Shown here in pieces: positions 1 to 8,291 of a stretch of 64,000 bases of DNA (position 1 is the stretch's first letter; the number at the start of each line of letters is the position of its first letter). Source of the stretch: Acidobacteriota bacterium (GTDB lineage: Bacteria > Acidobacteriota > Thermoanaerobaculia > Multivoradales > Multivoraceae); the NCBI GenBank assembly GCA_026707545.1, contig JAPOWR010000001.1, forward strand, positions 2,943,778 to 3,007,777. Direction: 5' to 3'. The notes under the pieces are model-generated. The model was given only the letters and a program-made list of their open reading frames with translations. It had not been told where the DNA came from and searched no databases. Made by a program: the position numbers and the translations under genes.

Positions 1-2196
1 GGCCCCCTGATCGCCGGCGGCGCGGCCACCGTCGAGCAGACATACATCGTCGGCTCCCGCGGTCTCGCAGCGGGCGGTGGACTCCTGGTCGGCAAGTCGG
101 GAACCGGCAACGAGACGCGACCCCAGAACCGGGATCCGGCCGGGGACAACTTCGTGTCGGTACGAAGCTCCAACCCCGATGCCCGGTTCGAGGCCGTCCA
201 GGTTGAGTGGAACGGGGTCCATTCGCACGTGCCGGGCAAGCGCCCGCTGCCCGGTTTTCGGCTTGAAGGCTCTGCCCTACAGCCCGGTGACACGGTCACG
301 TTGACGTACGGTGGCGGGTCCAGCCGTTTCCACGTGCCGGCCTTCAGCAACGACGAGTTCGTGCTCCCGGTCTACGTGGACATCGCCGGCAGCGGAACCT
401 ACCTGACTCCCGCCTTGCCCGGAATCGAGGTCGTCGGCGAGCCGGAGGTTCACGCGGTTCGGATCCTGGCGCCCTCCGTCGTGGCTGCGGCCGAGCCCTT
501 CGAGATCACGGTGCGCAGCGAGGATCGGGCGATCAATCGGGCCAGCGGGCCGATCCCCGCCTACGAGGTCCTCCTGGAAGGCGACACGATCGCCACGATC
601 GAGGGCGGACAGGGCGCTCTGTCGGTGGTGGAGGGAATCGCGATCGAGGTGCCCGGAGTCCACCGACTCGAGGCGCGCTCACTCGACGGCAGCCTGCATG
701 CCAGCAGCAACCCGATCCGCGTCGAACTCGAGCCGGAGCTCCGCATCTACTGGGGCGACACGCACGGCCACACCGGACTGGCCGAAGGGACCGGCTCGGC
801 GCGGGCGTTCTTCGAGTACGCCAACCGCGACGCCCGGCTCGACTTCGCCACCCTTTCCGAGCACGACATCTGGATGGATGACAGGGAGTGGCTGGATCTC
901 CAGGAACTGACCCGCGAGTTCACCGAGGAGGGCCGCTTCATCGGCATCCTGGGCTACGAATGGACGGCGTTCAGGAACCGGGGTGGGCACCACAACGTCT
1001 TCTTCCGCGATCCCGGAAGCCGGCGTGTCCCGGTTCAGGAAGCGACCCGGCTGCCCGATCTCTACCGCGGGCTGCACGAGCTCTACGATCCGGACGAGGT
1101 CCTGGTCATTCCCCATGCCCACCGCGCAGCCGACTGGACGCGCAGCGATCCGGAGCTCGAGAAGCTGGTCGAGCTGTACTCGGTCCACGGCAGCTTCGAA
1201 TGGTTCGCCAACCGCTATCTCCAGAGCGGTTTCGAACTCGGGTTCGTCGCCGCTTCCGACGACCACCACGCCAAGCCGGGACTGGCGCCCGGCCCCGTCT
1301 CGAGCGTCTCCCAACCGGGCGGTCTGGCCGCCGTCGTGGCGCCCGAACTCAGCCGGGATGCCCTGTTCTCGGCGCTCCGCAACCTCTCGTCCTACGCTAC
1401 GTCGGGACAGCGCATCCTCCTCGAGGCGACCGTCAACGGAGCTGCCATGGGCACCCGGCAAGAGAACGCCGAGCGGCGCGAAATCCGGGTCAGGGTGTCC
1501 GGCACGTCGCCGATCGACGCCATCGACGTGGTCCGCAACGGCGAGATCATCCTCACCAAGCGCTACATGACCGCGGCGCTCGGCTCCAGAAGCTGGCTCC
1601 AGGTGTCCTTCGAGTCATCCTCCGAGGTCTTCGGAGAGCAGGTCGACAACCCACGCGGCTACCGGCTCTGGGAAGGGACTCTCGAGGTCGAGGGAGCCCG
1701 GGTTCTGCAGGTTGTTCCGGCTGGCCTCGACAACCCCCTCCGGGACCAAGTCTCACGACTCGCTCCGGGCGCCGGTCACGGCGCGAGATTCCGCATCCTG
1801 ACCCGCGGCCGCTCTGATTCGTTCCTGGTCGAACTCGACGGAGCGGGTCCCCACACGTTGCTGAGTTTCCACCTGAACGAGAGCACCGAATCCGGTTTCG
1901 CACCGGGAATCCGGCCAGCAGCGCGGATAGCCGCAGCCAACGTCGCGATCCGGCTGGACGAACTCGAGGCGGGCCGGCTCGACGTCGAGCTACCCGTCGG
2001 ACCGCATCCGGATCGCCTCAGTGTGCAGGTGATCGATCCCGCCGCCGCGCTCGATCGGGAAGTCGAGTTCGTCGATCTGGACGGGGTCCAAGACGGCGAC
2101 TACTACTATGTCCGCGTAACACAGCTCGACGGGGGCCGCGCCTGGTCCAGCCCCTTCTGGGTCGGAAACCGACCTGCCAGCAACGGAGGACAATAG
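1..2196 (+). CDS. DUF3604 domain protein, 5' end outside window
   Basis: The frame is open from base 1 with no start or stop, so the N-terminus lies outside the window; a GTG at 154 is only an internal codon. The visible 731 residues show a beta-rich first third, then the DUF3604 signature GDTHGHTG (near base 754) followed by SEHDIWMDD, HAHR and ASDDHH. These His/Asp clusters resemble the metal-binding motifs of PHP-type hydrolases. DUF3604 proteins are usually secreted and of unknown substrate. A second, more distant DUF3604 gene lies at 16977-18986. The stop is 4 bases before the next gene, so they may be co-transcribed. Family assignment is strong; function is unknown. Confidence 0.85.
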   Translation, partial: GPLIAGGAATVEQTYIVGSRGLAAGGGLLVGKSGTGNETRPQNRDPAGDNFVSVRSSNPDARFEAVQVEWNGVHSHVPGKRPLPGFRLEGSALQPGDTVTLTYGGGSSRFHVPAFSNDEFVLPVYVDIAGSGTYLTPALPGIEVVGEPEVHAVRILAPSVVAAAEPFEITVRSEDRAINRASGPIPAYEVLLEGDTIATIEGGQGALSVVEGIAIEVPGVHRLEARSLDGSLHASSNPIRVELEPELRIYWGDTHGHTGLAEGTGSARAFFEYANRDARLDFATLSEHDIWMDDREWLDLQELTREFTEEGRFIGILGYEWTAFRNRGGHHNVFFRDPGSRRVPVQEATRLPDLYRGLHELYDPDEVLVIPHAHRAADWTRSDPELEKLVELYSVHGSFEWFANRYLQSGFELGFVAASDDHHAKPGLAPGPVSSVSQPGGLAAVVAPELSRDALFSALRNLSSYATSGQRILLEATVNGAAMGTRQENAERREIRVRVSGTSPIDAIDVVRNGEIILTKRYMTAALGSRSWLQVSFESSSEVFGEQVDNPRGYRLWEGTLEVEGARVLQVVPAGLDNPLRDQVSRLAPGAGHGARFRILTRGRSDSFLVELDGAGPHTLLSFHLNESTESGFAPGIRPAARIAAANVAIRLDELEAGRLDVELPVGPHPDRLSVQVIDPAAALDREVEFVDLDGVQDGDYYYVRVTQLDGGRAWSSPFWVGNRPASNGGQ

Positions 2197-2200
2197 GAAC

Positions 2201-3583
2201 TTGGCTGGAATCGTCACCTACGGCGCCTACGTACCGTACAACCGGCTCGACCGCGGTGCGCTGGGTGGCCGGGGCGAACGGGCCGTGGCGGGCTACGACG
2301 AGAACTCGGTATCGATGGCGGTCGAAGCAGCGCGCGAAGCCCTGCGTGGCGGCGCCCCCATCGACACGCTCTGCTTCGCCACGACCACACCCGGCTACGC
2401 CGAGAAGCTCGACGCCGCCACGATCCACGCGGCGCTCGACCTGCCGGCCAACGTCGGAGGGCACGACCTCGGCGGCTCCGGCCGCGCCGGACTGGCTTCG
2501 CTGACGCTAGGCAACGACATGGCCCTGGCGGGGCGGAGGCCGCTCGTGTGCCTGAGCGAAGTGATGGTCGGCGCCCCCGGCGGCGCCCGCGAGGCGAGTG
2601 CCGGTGACGGCGCCGCGGCATTCACCTTCGGTCCCAGCGCCGAGGCCTGCGCCGAAGTCCTGGCCGCCGGCTCGATGACCGACGAGTTCATGGACGTTTG
2701 GCGAGCGCCGAGCGAGCCGTTCGCCAACCAGTGGGAAGAGCGCTTCGGAGCCCAAATCGTCGTGCCGCTCATGCTCGGCGCCCTGGAGTCGGCTCTATCG
2801 AGCGCCGGCATCAGCGCCGACAGCCTGTCCAAGGTCATCGTGGACAGCACGAACCCACGCGCGGTGCGCGGTTTCGTCGCTACGGCCGGAATCCCGGTGG
2901 ACCGCCTGGCCGACGATCTCGCGGCTTCCGTCGGCCGTGCCGGCACGGCACATGTGGGTCTGGCCCTGGCCAACGCGCTCGACGAGGCCGACCCCGGCGA
3001 CCGGATCGCGGTCATCGCCGGCATCGACGGCGCCGACGCGATCATCTTCGAGGTGACCGACAGGATCGCCGCCAACCGTCCCGAGCGCAGCGTCGAACGC
3101 TGGATCGAAGCCAAGCGCAACGACCTGGACTACAACACCTACCTCAAGTGGCGCGGCGTGCTTCCGTTCGAGAAGCCCCGGCGCCCCGACCCGAAGCGGC
3201 CTGCGGCCCCGCCCTCGTACCGGGCCGAACGCTGGAAGTTCGCCTTCGTCGGATCCCGCTGCACGAACTGCGGCACGGCGAACCTGCCGCCCCAGAGAGT
3301 GTGCGTCGAGTGCGACTCGGTCGACGAGACCGAGCCCGAGTCCTTCGCGGACGCGGCCGCACAGGTCGCCACCTACACGCAGGACAATCTCGCCTACTCC
3401 CTGCAGCCGCCGGTGGTCGTCGCCATGCTCGACTTCGACCAGGGCGGCCGGCTACCGTGCCAACTCACCGACATCGACCCACACAACATCAGAATCGGCG
3501 ACCGGGTCGAAATGACGTTTCGCTGCCTGCACACCGCCGAGGGGATTCACAACTACTTCTGGAAGGCCAGGCCGCGACGCTGA
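2201..3583 (+). CDS. HMG-CoA synthase-like protein fused to DUF35 (zinc ribbon/OB-fold)
   Basis: 460 residues, TTG start with GGAGG about 12 bases upstream. Residues 1-300 have the thiolase fold of 3-hydroxy-3-methylglutaryl-CoA synthase; residues 340-460 are a DUF35 module with a rubredoxin-like zinc ribbon (Cys354, 357, 368, 371) and an OB fold. In archaea thiolase, HMG-CoA synthase and DUF35 are separate subunits of one complex, the DUF35 part binding acyl-CoA. Here two parts are fused and the thiolase follows 36 bases later. The nucleophilic Cys expected after DLxxA is Gly94 (DLGGSGRAG), so condensation activity is doubtful. A scaffold role, or an aldolase-like role as in the Ltp2/ChsH2 pair of steroid degradation, is possible. 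Confidence 0.75.
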   Translation: MAGIVTYGAYVPYNRLDRGALGGRGERAVAGYDENSVSMAVEAAREALRGGAPIDTLCFATTTPGYAEKLDAATIHAALDLPANVGGHDLGGSGRAGLASLTLGNDMALAGRRPLVCLSEVMVGAPGGAREASAGDGAAAFTFGPSAEACAEVLAAGSMTDEFMDVWRAPSEPFANQWEERFGAQIVVPLMLGALESALSSAGISADSLSKVIVDSTNPRAVRGFVATAGIPVDRLADDLAASVGRAGTAHVGLALANALDEADPGDRIAVIAGIDGADAIIFEVTDRIAANRPERSVERWIEAKRNDLDYNTYLKWRGVLPFEKPRRPDPKRPAAPPSYRAERWKFAFVGSRCTNCGTANLPPQRVCVECDSVDETEPESFADAAAQVATYTQDNLAYSLQPPVVVAMLDFDQGGRLPCQLTDIDPHNIRIGDRVEMTFRCLHTAEGIHNYFWKARPRR

Positions 3584-3619
3584 ACAGGGGACCGTCAGGC
3601 CAGGAACAGGGAGAAGATC

Positions 3620-4801
3620 ATGCCGAGTCACGGAATCAAGGATCGCGTCGCCATCATCGGAATGGGCTGCACCTCCTTCGGCGAGCACTGGGACCAGAGC
3701 ATCGGCGACCTTTCCCTGTCGGCGTCGCAGGAGGCGCTGCGCTCAGCCGGCCTCGACCGCGACCAGATCGACGCGTATTGGCTCGGCAGCGCCGGCACCC
3801 TGGCCTCCGGACTGCTCATCGCCGAGCCGCTCAAGATTCGCTACAAGCCGGTCACCCACGTCGAGAACTTCTGCGCCACCGGCAGCGAGGCTCTTCGCAA
3901 CGCGGCCTACGCCGTGGCCAGCGGCGCCTACGACATCGCGATGGCGCTCGGAGTCGAGAAGCTGAAGGACTCGGGCTACTCCGGCCTCTTCGACCTGAAT
4001 CCGACGACGGACGGCACCGAACTCGAGATGACGCCGCCGGCGGCGTTTTCCATGATCGTGCCGGCCTACGCCGAGAAGTACGGCGTCAGCGAGGACACGC
4101 TGAAGGATGTGATGTCCCACATCGCGTACAAGAACCACGCCAACGGTGCCAAGAACCCCAAGGCCCAGTTCCGGCGCGAGGTGCCGCTCGAACGGATCAG
4201 GTCTTCTCCCACGATCGCCGGCAAGCTCGGGCTCTTCGACTGCTCGGGAGTGAGTGACGGCGCGGCCGCTGCGATCCTGTGCAGGGCCGAGGACGCCCAC
4301 CGCTACTGCGACGATCCGATCGTGCTCAAGGGCGTCGGATTCGTGGTCGGGCCGGCCGAGGGAGTCAAGAAACCGGAGTACGACTTCACCACCTTCCCCG
4401 AAGTCGTCGCCAGCGCCGAGGACGCCTACCGGCAGGCCGGCATCACGAATCCGCGCGAGGAGATCAGTCTCGCGGAGGTGCACGACTGCTTTACGCCGAC
4501 CGAGCTGGTCCTGATGGAGGATCTGGGCTTCTCCGAGCGCGGCAACGCCTGGAAGGACTGCCTGGACGGCCGCTTCCAGCTCGACGGCCACCAGCCGGTC
4601 AACCCCGACGGCGGGCTCAAGAGTTTCGGCCACCCGATCGGTGCCAGCGGCCTGCGCATGATGTACGAGGTCTGGCTGCAACTGCGCGGCGAGGCCGGTG
4701 AGCGGCAGATCGCCGACCCGCAGATCGGGCTCACCCACAACCTCGGCGGCCTTCCCGGCAACTGCGTGAGTTGCGTCTCCGTGGTCGGCAAGGCAGCGTA
4801 G
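3620..4801 (+). CDS. SCP2/SCP-x-type thiolase (acetyl-CoA acetyltransferase family)
   Basis: 393 residues, ATG start with a GGGAGAAG ribosome site. It keeps the thiolase nucleophile in VENFCATGSEA (Cys85), the HDCF motif and the C-terminal GHPIGASG loop, so it should be catalytically competent. This subgroup (non-specific lipid-transfer protein thiolases) cleaves or forms 3-oxoacyl-CoA and typically pairs with a DUF35 protein; the preceding gene supplies one. The pair probably forms a complex handling acyl-CoA or side-chain substrates. The physiological substrate cannot be read from sequence. Confidence 0.85.
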   Translation: MPSHGIKDRVAIIGMGCTSFGEHWDQSIGDLSLSASQEALRSAGLDRDQIDAYWLGSAGTLASGLLIAEPLKIRYKPVTHVENFCATGSEALRNAAYAVASGAYDIAMALGVEKLKDSGYSGLFDLNPTTDGTELEMTPPAAFSMIVPAYAEKYGVSEDTLKDVMSHIAYKNHANGAKNPKAQFRREVPLERIRSSPTIAGKLGLFDCSGVSDGAAAAILCRAEDAHRYCDDPIVLKGVGFVVGPAEGVKKPEYDFTTFPEVVASAEDAYRQAGITNPREEISLAEVHDCFTPTELVLMEDLGFSERGNAWKDCLDGRFQLDGHQPVNPDGGLKSFGHPIGASGLRMMYEVWLQLRGEAGERQIADPQIGLTHNLGGLPGNCVSCVSVVGKAA

Positions 4802-4864
4802 ACCCAACAACGTTCGGATCTTCTGGTACAGTGCACCAGCACCTTCGAACGAGGAGAACTCACG

Positions 4865-5548
4865 ATGAAGCGTTGGATGACGATTGCAGCTTGCAGCGCC
4901 GTCGCCGCTGTTGCGCTGGGGTGGGGTGGCTTCAAGACGTACCGCTTCATGCTGGAGAGCGGACTGATCCGGTTCAACGAGTACGACATCCGGACGGAGG
5001 GCATCCTTCAGGTCGGCGAACCCGCGCCCGACCTTCCGCTGGCCCTGGTCGACGGTGGCGAGGCGCGTCTCTCCGACTTGTGGGCAACGAAGCCTCTCGT
5101 TCTGGTCTTCGGCAGCTATACGTGACCGCCCTTCCGGGCCCGTGTGGCCCGGCTCGAAGAGATGCGGGAGGAGTGGAAGCCGGCCGTCGAGTTCAGCTAC
5201 GTCTACATCAAGGAAGCCCACCCCGAGGATGAGTGGCAGGCACCGAAGAACGTAGAAACGAACCTGATCTTCAACCAGCCCAGGACGATGGTCGACCGCA
5301 TGGACCTCGCCAAGAAGTTCGTCGAAGCGATGGATGTCAAGACACGAACCCTGGTCGACGACATCGCCAACACGGCCAATGCCTGCTACGCCGGCTGGCC
5401 GGAACGCATCTACGTGATCGACCGGGGAGGCACGATCGCCTACAAGGGCGGCATGGGGCCCTTCAACTTCGATACGGACGAACTCGCGGAGTTCCTCGAG
5501 GCCAACTACGGCGGGCTGCGCGGCGCGAGCGAGGCGACCGCGGGCTAG
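4865..5548 (+). CDS. Iodothyronine deiodinase-like thioredoxin-fold selenoprotein (in-frame UGA = Sec87)
   Basis: Read straight through the TGA at 5123-5125 this is one 227-residue protein. Residues 1-30 form a signal anchor. VGEPAPDLPL begins a redoxin domain, and the UGA falls in FGSYT-Sec-PPFR, equivalent to the catalytic FGSCT-Sec-PPF of iodothyronine deiodinases. Beyond the UGA the frame keeps deiodinase hallmarks: YIKEAHPEDEW (YIEEAH.SDGW in vertebrate enzymes) and WPERIYVIDRGG..YKGGMGPFNF. ATG with AGGAG nearby. Deiodinases remove iodine from aromatic rings; bacterial relatives are less well characterised and may be general thiol or dehalogenating reductases. A conventional gene finder would report two fragments, 4865-5125 and 5144-5548. 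Requires selA-D elsewhere in the genome. Confidence 0.88.
5126..5167 (+). promoter_or_regulatory. Candidate bacterial SECIS element
   Basis: Eight bases after the UGA a perfect 7-bp stem, CCGGGCC (5134-5140) with GGCCCGG (5146-5152), closes a 5-base loop CGUGU that contains an apical GU as bacterial SelB-binding hairpins do. A weaker outer helix (CCGC 5126-5129 with GCGG 5164-5167, plus CTT/AAG) can extend it. Position and loop fit a bacterial SECIS lying inside the reading frame. Not tested thermodynamically. Confidence 0.7.
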
Positions 5549-5571
5549 CGCGGGTTTGGCGGCTAGAACGC

Positions 5572-6378
5572 CTACTCCTTTGCTCCCGAGTCTGACCGGT
5601 CAGCCGGCTTGTTGACCCGGTAGGTCAGCCGCGCCGCGGCGCGCCGCGTCAGGAGGCGCATCAGGAAGATGACCACCCGGTTGCGCCAGCCCGGCACGAC
5701 CGAGGACCTTCTGCCCAGCCCCCGGAGGCTGGCTTCCACGACCTGCTCCGGACTCGTCCATCCGGTGATCGGCTGAGGTTCGCCCATCCCCGCTTTCTGC
5801 TGATACTCGGTGGGCGTGAACCCCGGGGAGAGCACGATGACATCGATTCCGTGCTCGGCGAGTTCCGCCCAGAGCGCTTCGCCGAACATCAGGTTGAACG
5901 CCTTCGACGCGCCGTAGACGGCCTCGAACGGTACCGGCTGGTAGGCGGCCGTGCTCGAGAGGAAGATCAGCGCACCGCCCCCTCGCTCGACCAGACGCGG
6001 AGCGAGAATTGCCGCCAGACCTACGGCCGCCCGGTTGTTGACCTCGGGGATCTGCAGTTGAAGCTCGGGATCCTGGTCGATGAAGCGGCCGTAGGTGCCG
6101 AAGCCCGCATTGGACACCAGCATGCCGACTTCGATTCCGAGACGGTCCACCGCATCGAACACAAGCCGCGGACCCTCGCGGTCCATCAGGTCCTGAGGAA
6201 CCACGTGCACGGTGACTCCCCAGGCGGAGCGCAGTTCCCGCGCCAGTTTCTCGAGCCGGTCGGCGCGACGGGCGACCAGCACGAGAGCCATGCCCTCCGC
6301 TGCGAGCCGGCGCGCATAGGCCTCGCCAATACCGCTCGACGCGCCAGTGATCAAGGCGGCGCCGCCGTAAGCCTTGAT
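5572..6378 (-). CDS. Short-chain dehydrogenase/reductase, DltE/YqjQ-like
   Basis: Classical SDR: TGASSGIG cofactor loop, NAG, catalytic Ser and YGASK motif, and a C-terminal basic helix. There is no ATG, GTG or TTG that gives a complete N-terminus: the TTG at 6354 starts inside beta-strand A (residue before ITGASSG). The frame upstream reads I-K-A-Y-G-G-A-A-L before that point, and an AGGAG sits 8 bases before the ATC codon at 6378-6376, so an AUC start giving 268 residues is proposed. It lies 11 bases after the stop of the upstream regulator, probably co-transcribed. Substrate unknown. Confidence 0.8.
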   Translation of the reverse strand: MKAYGGAALITGASSGIGEAYARRLAAEGMALVLVARRADRLEKLARELRSAWGVTVHVVPQDLMDREGPRLVFDAVDRLGIEVGMLVSNAGFGTYGRFIDQDPELQLQIPEVNNRAAVGLAAILAPRLVERGGGALIFLSSTAAYQPVPFEAVYGASKAFNLMFGEALWAELAEHGIDVIVLSPGFTPTEYQQKAGMGEPQPITGWTSPEQVVEASLRGLGRRSSVVPGWRNRVVIFLMRLLTRRAAARLTYRVNKPADRSDSGAKE

Positions 6379-6389
6379 CTCGCCGACTC

Positions 6390-8129
6390 CTAGACGACCG
6401 CCTGAGGCGTCGCGACCCGGGGATCGTTGACGCCCATGCCATCCACCAACTCCTGGAAGCGCGGTTCGCCACGCAGGCAGTCGAAGGCCGGATGCACCTT
6501 GGTCCAGAGCACAGCCCCGAACTTCGCCCCGAGCGCGGTCTCCAGGCAGTTCAATGCAGCTTCCTTTTCGTCCAGCCAGGCGTAGAGCATCGCCAGGGCG
6601 GCGGACCGGTCCTCACCGTTGCTCGACCGCTTCAACTGCCAGTCCACCATCCAACGAAGAACGCCCGGCTCCCCGTCCTTCGCGTAGACGCTCCCGATCG
6701 CTTCGGCTTCTTCGTGGCGCCCAGTGTTCCGCAGGTGAAGCTGACGCTCACGGACTGCCTCGTCCGTTCGACCCAGAGCGCTGTAGCAGGCCGCCAGCAG
6801 CGAGCGCACGATGGGATAGTCGCCTTCCAGGGCGAGTGTGTGACGAGCCTGCTCGACGCCCTCTTCGAAACGGCGCCCGTAGTACAGGATCTGGCACAAC
6901 CCCTGGGCGAACACGGGTGCCAGGGGATCCAGGTCGACGGCAACTCTGATCTGACGCTCCGCTTCCTCGACACGCCCGACCGGCGCCAGGAAGTGGTTCC
7001 CGTACGAGTAGTGGGCCATCGAGTTGCCCGGGTCGAGTTCCAGAGCCCGAAGGAACGCCCGCTGCGATGCCGCCCAGTCCCATCGAAACGCCGCGCTCAA
7101 GAGACCCTGGGCCCGATACGCGAGGACGCTCGAGTCGTTGAGTTCCAGCGCCCGGTGGACCGCGGCTTCCGCCTTGGCCACCGTCTCCGAGACCGGCAGG
7201 TAGCCGTACACCGCCAGGTTGACGTAGCAAACCGAGAGTTGGGCATGGCCGCGCGCGAACCCCGGCTCCAGCTCGATCGCCCGCTCAAGGAAGCCGATCG
7301 CCTGCTGGAGACGGCTGCCGGTCTGCTGATTGGCACAGTAGCGGGCCTCCAGGTAGAGCCGATAGACCTCCTGGTTGTCGGTGTAGCGCGGTACGAAGGG
7401 GCCGGGATGCGGATCCAGGAGCTTTGTACGCACCCGCGCGACGATCGCTTCAGCGATGTCCTCCTGGATATCGAAGACATCACCGAGCTCCCGGTCATAG
7501 TGCTCGGACCAGAGCTGCGTGCCGTCCGAAGTCCGGATCAGTTGCGCCGAGATGCGGAGGCGTTCACCAGCCTGGCGCACGCTACCTTCGAGAATCGACG
7601 AGACGCCCAGGCTCTCGCCGAATCCGGAGGCGCCGAGATCGCGCAGGCGACGGTCGAACGACGACGTCCGGCCGACAACCCGCAGACCCTCGACCGCCGC
7701 AAGAGCGTCGATGATCTCTTCCGCGACACCGTCGCAGAAGAAGTCCTGCTCCGGATCGGGAGTCATGTTGGTGAAGGGCCTGACGGCGATGGACCCTTCG
7801 AGAGTGGCTTCGACGGGAGCAGTGAACCGGTAGCCGCGGCCGGGAACCGTGACGACGTACTGGGTTTCCTTGTCCTGCCCCAGGACCTTCCGCAGGACCG
7901 AGAGATTGTGCATCAGATTGCTCTCGTCGACCGCGGCGTCCGGCCAGACGATGGCCATCAGCTCCTCCTTGTGCAGGAGCCGGTCACTGTTCTCGACGAG
8001 TGCCCGCAGCGTGTCGAAGATCTTCGGGCGAATCGCGACCTTCTGCCCGTTTCTGAGCAACTGCCGCTGATCGACATCGAGCAGATAGGGCCCGAAGGTG
8101 TACGAGCGGCGGTCAGGCAGGGTGGACAT
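6390..8129 (-). CDS. CadC-like winged-helix regulator with TolB-like domain and TPR repeats
   Basis: 579 residues. Residues 1-110 are an OmpR/CadC-type winged helix (YTFGPYLLDVDQRQLLRNG.., ending GRGYRF). Residues about 115-240 resemble the TolB/FlgO-like N-terminal region common to these proteins (SIAVRPFTNM..., FCDGVAEEII, LRVVGRTSS). The remaining 330 residues are tetratricopeptide repeats. There is no obvious transmembrane helix between the DNA-binding and sensor parts, unlike CadC itself. Such proteins are abundant in Acidobacteriota; ligands are unknown. ATG start; a 162-base gap separates it from the PQQ gene upstream on the same strand. Confidence 0.85.
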   Translation of the reverse strand: MSTLPDRRSYTFGPYLLDVDQRQLLRNGQKVAIRPKIFDTLRALVENSDRLLHKEELMAIVWPDAAVDESNLMHNLSVLRKVLGQDKETQYVVTVPGRGYRFTAPVEATLEGSIAVRPFTNMTPDPEQDFFCDGVAEEIIDALAAVEGLRVVGRTSSFDRRLRDLGASGFGESLGVSSILEGSVRQAGERLRISAQLIRTSDGTQLWSEHYDRELGDVFDIQEDIAEAIVARVRTKLLDPHPGPFVPRYTDNQEVYRLYLEARYCANQQTGSRLQQAIGFLERAIELEPGFARGHAQLSVCYVNLAVYGYLPVSETVAKAEAAVHRALELNDSSVLAYRAQGLLSAAFRWDWAASQRAFLRALELDPGNSMAHYSYGNHFLAPVGRVEEAERQIRVAVDLDPLAPVFAQGLCQILYYGRRFEEGVEQARHTLALEGDYPIVRSLLAACYSALGRTDEAVRERQLHLRNTGRHEEAEAIGSVYAKDGEPGVLRWMVDWQLKRSSNGEDRSAALAMLYAWLDEKEAALNCLETALGAKFGAVLWTKVHPAFDCLRGEPRFQELVDGMGVNDPRVATPQAVV

Positions 8130-8291
8130 CGGCGATCGGGAAGAACGGCCCGTCGCCGCACCCTATCTCCCGTCGTGCTCACGCCGAATCCGGGGACAGC
8201 CCGGACCAGGGGCCGCACCACGGGCACCGGGCGACAGCCGCGACGGAGCCTGTGATCGACCGATCTTAGCGTCTATTTGAAAACCTGTGCG

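Noticed and set aside
5144..5548. Separate 134-codon gene starting with GTG
   Set aside because: It starts inside the SECIS-like hairpin and lacks the first half of its fold; it is the C-terminal part of the selenoprotein.
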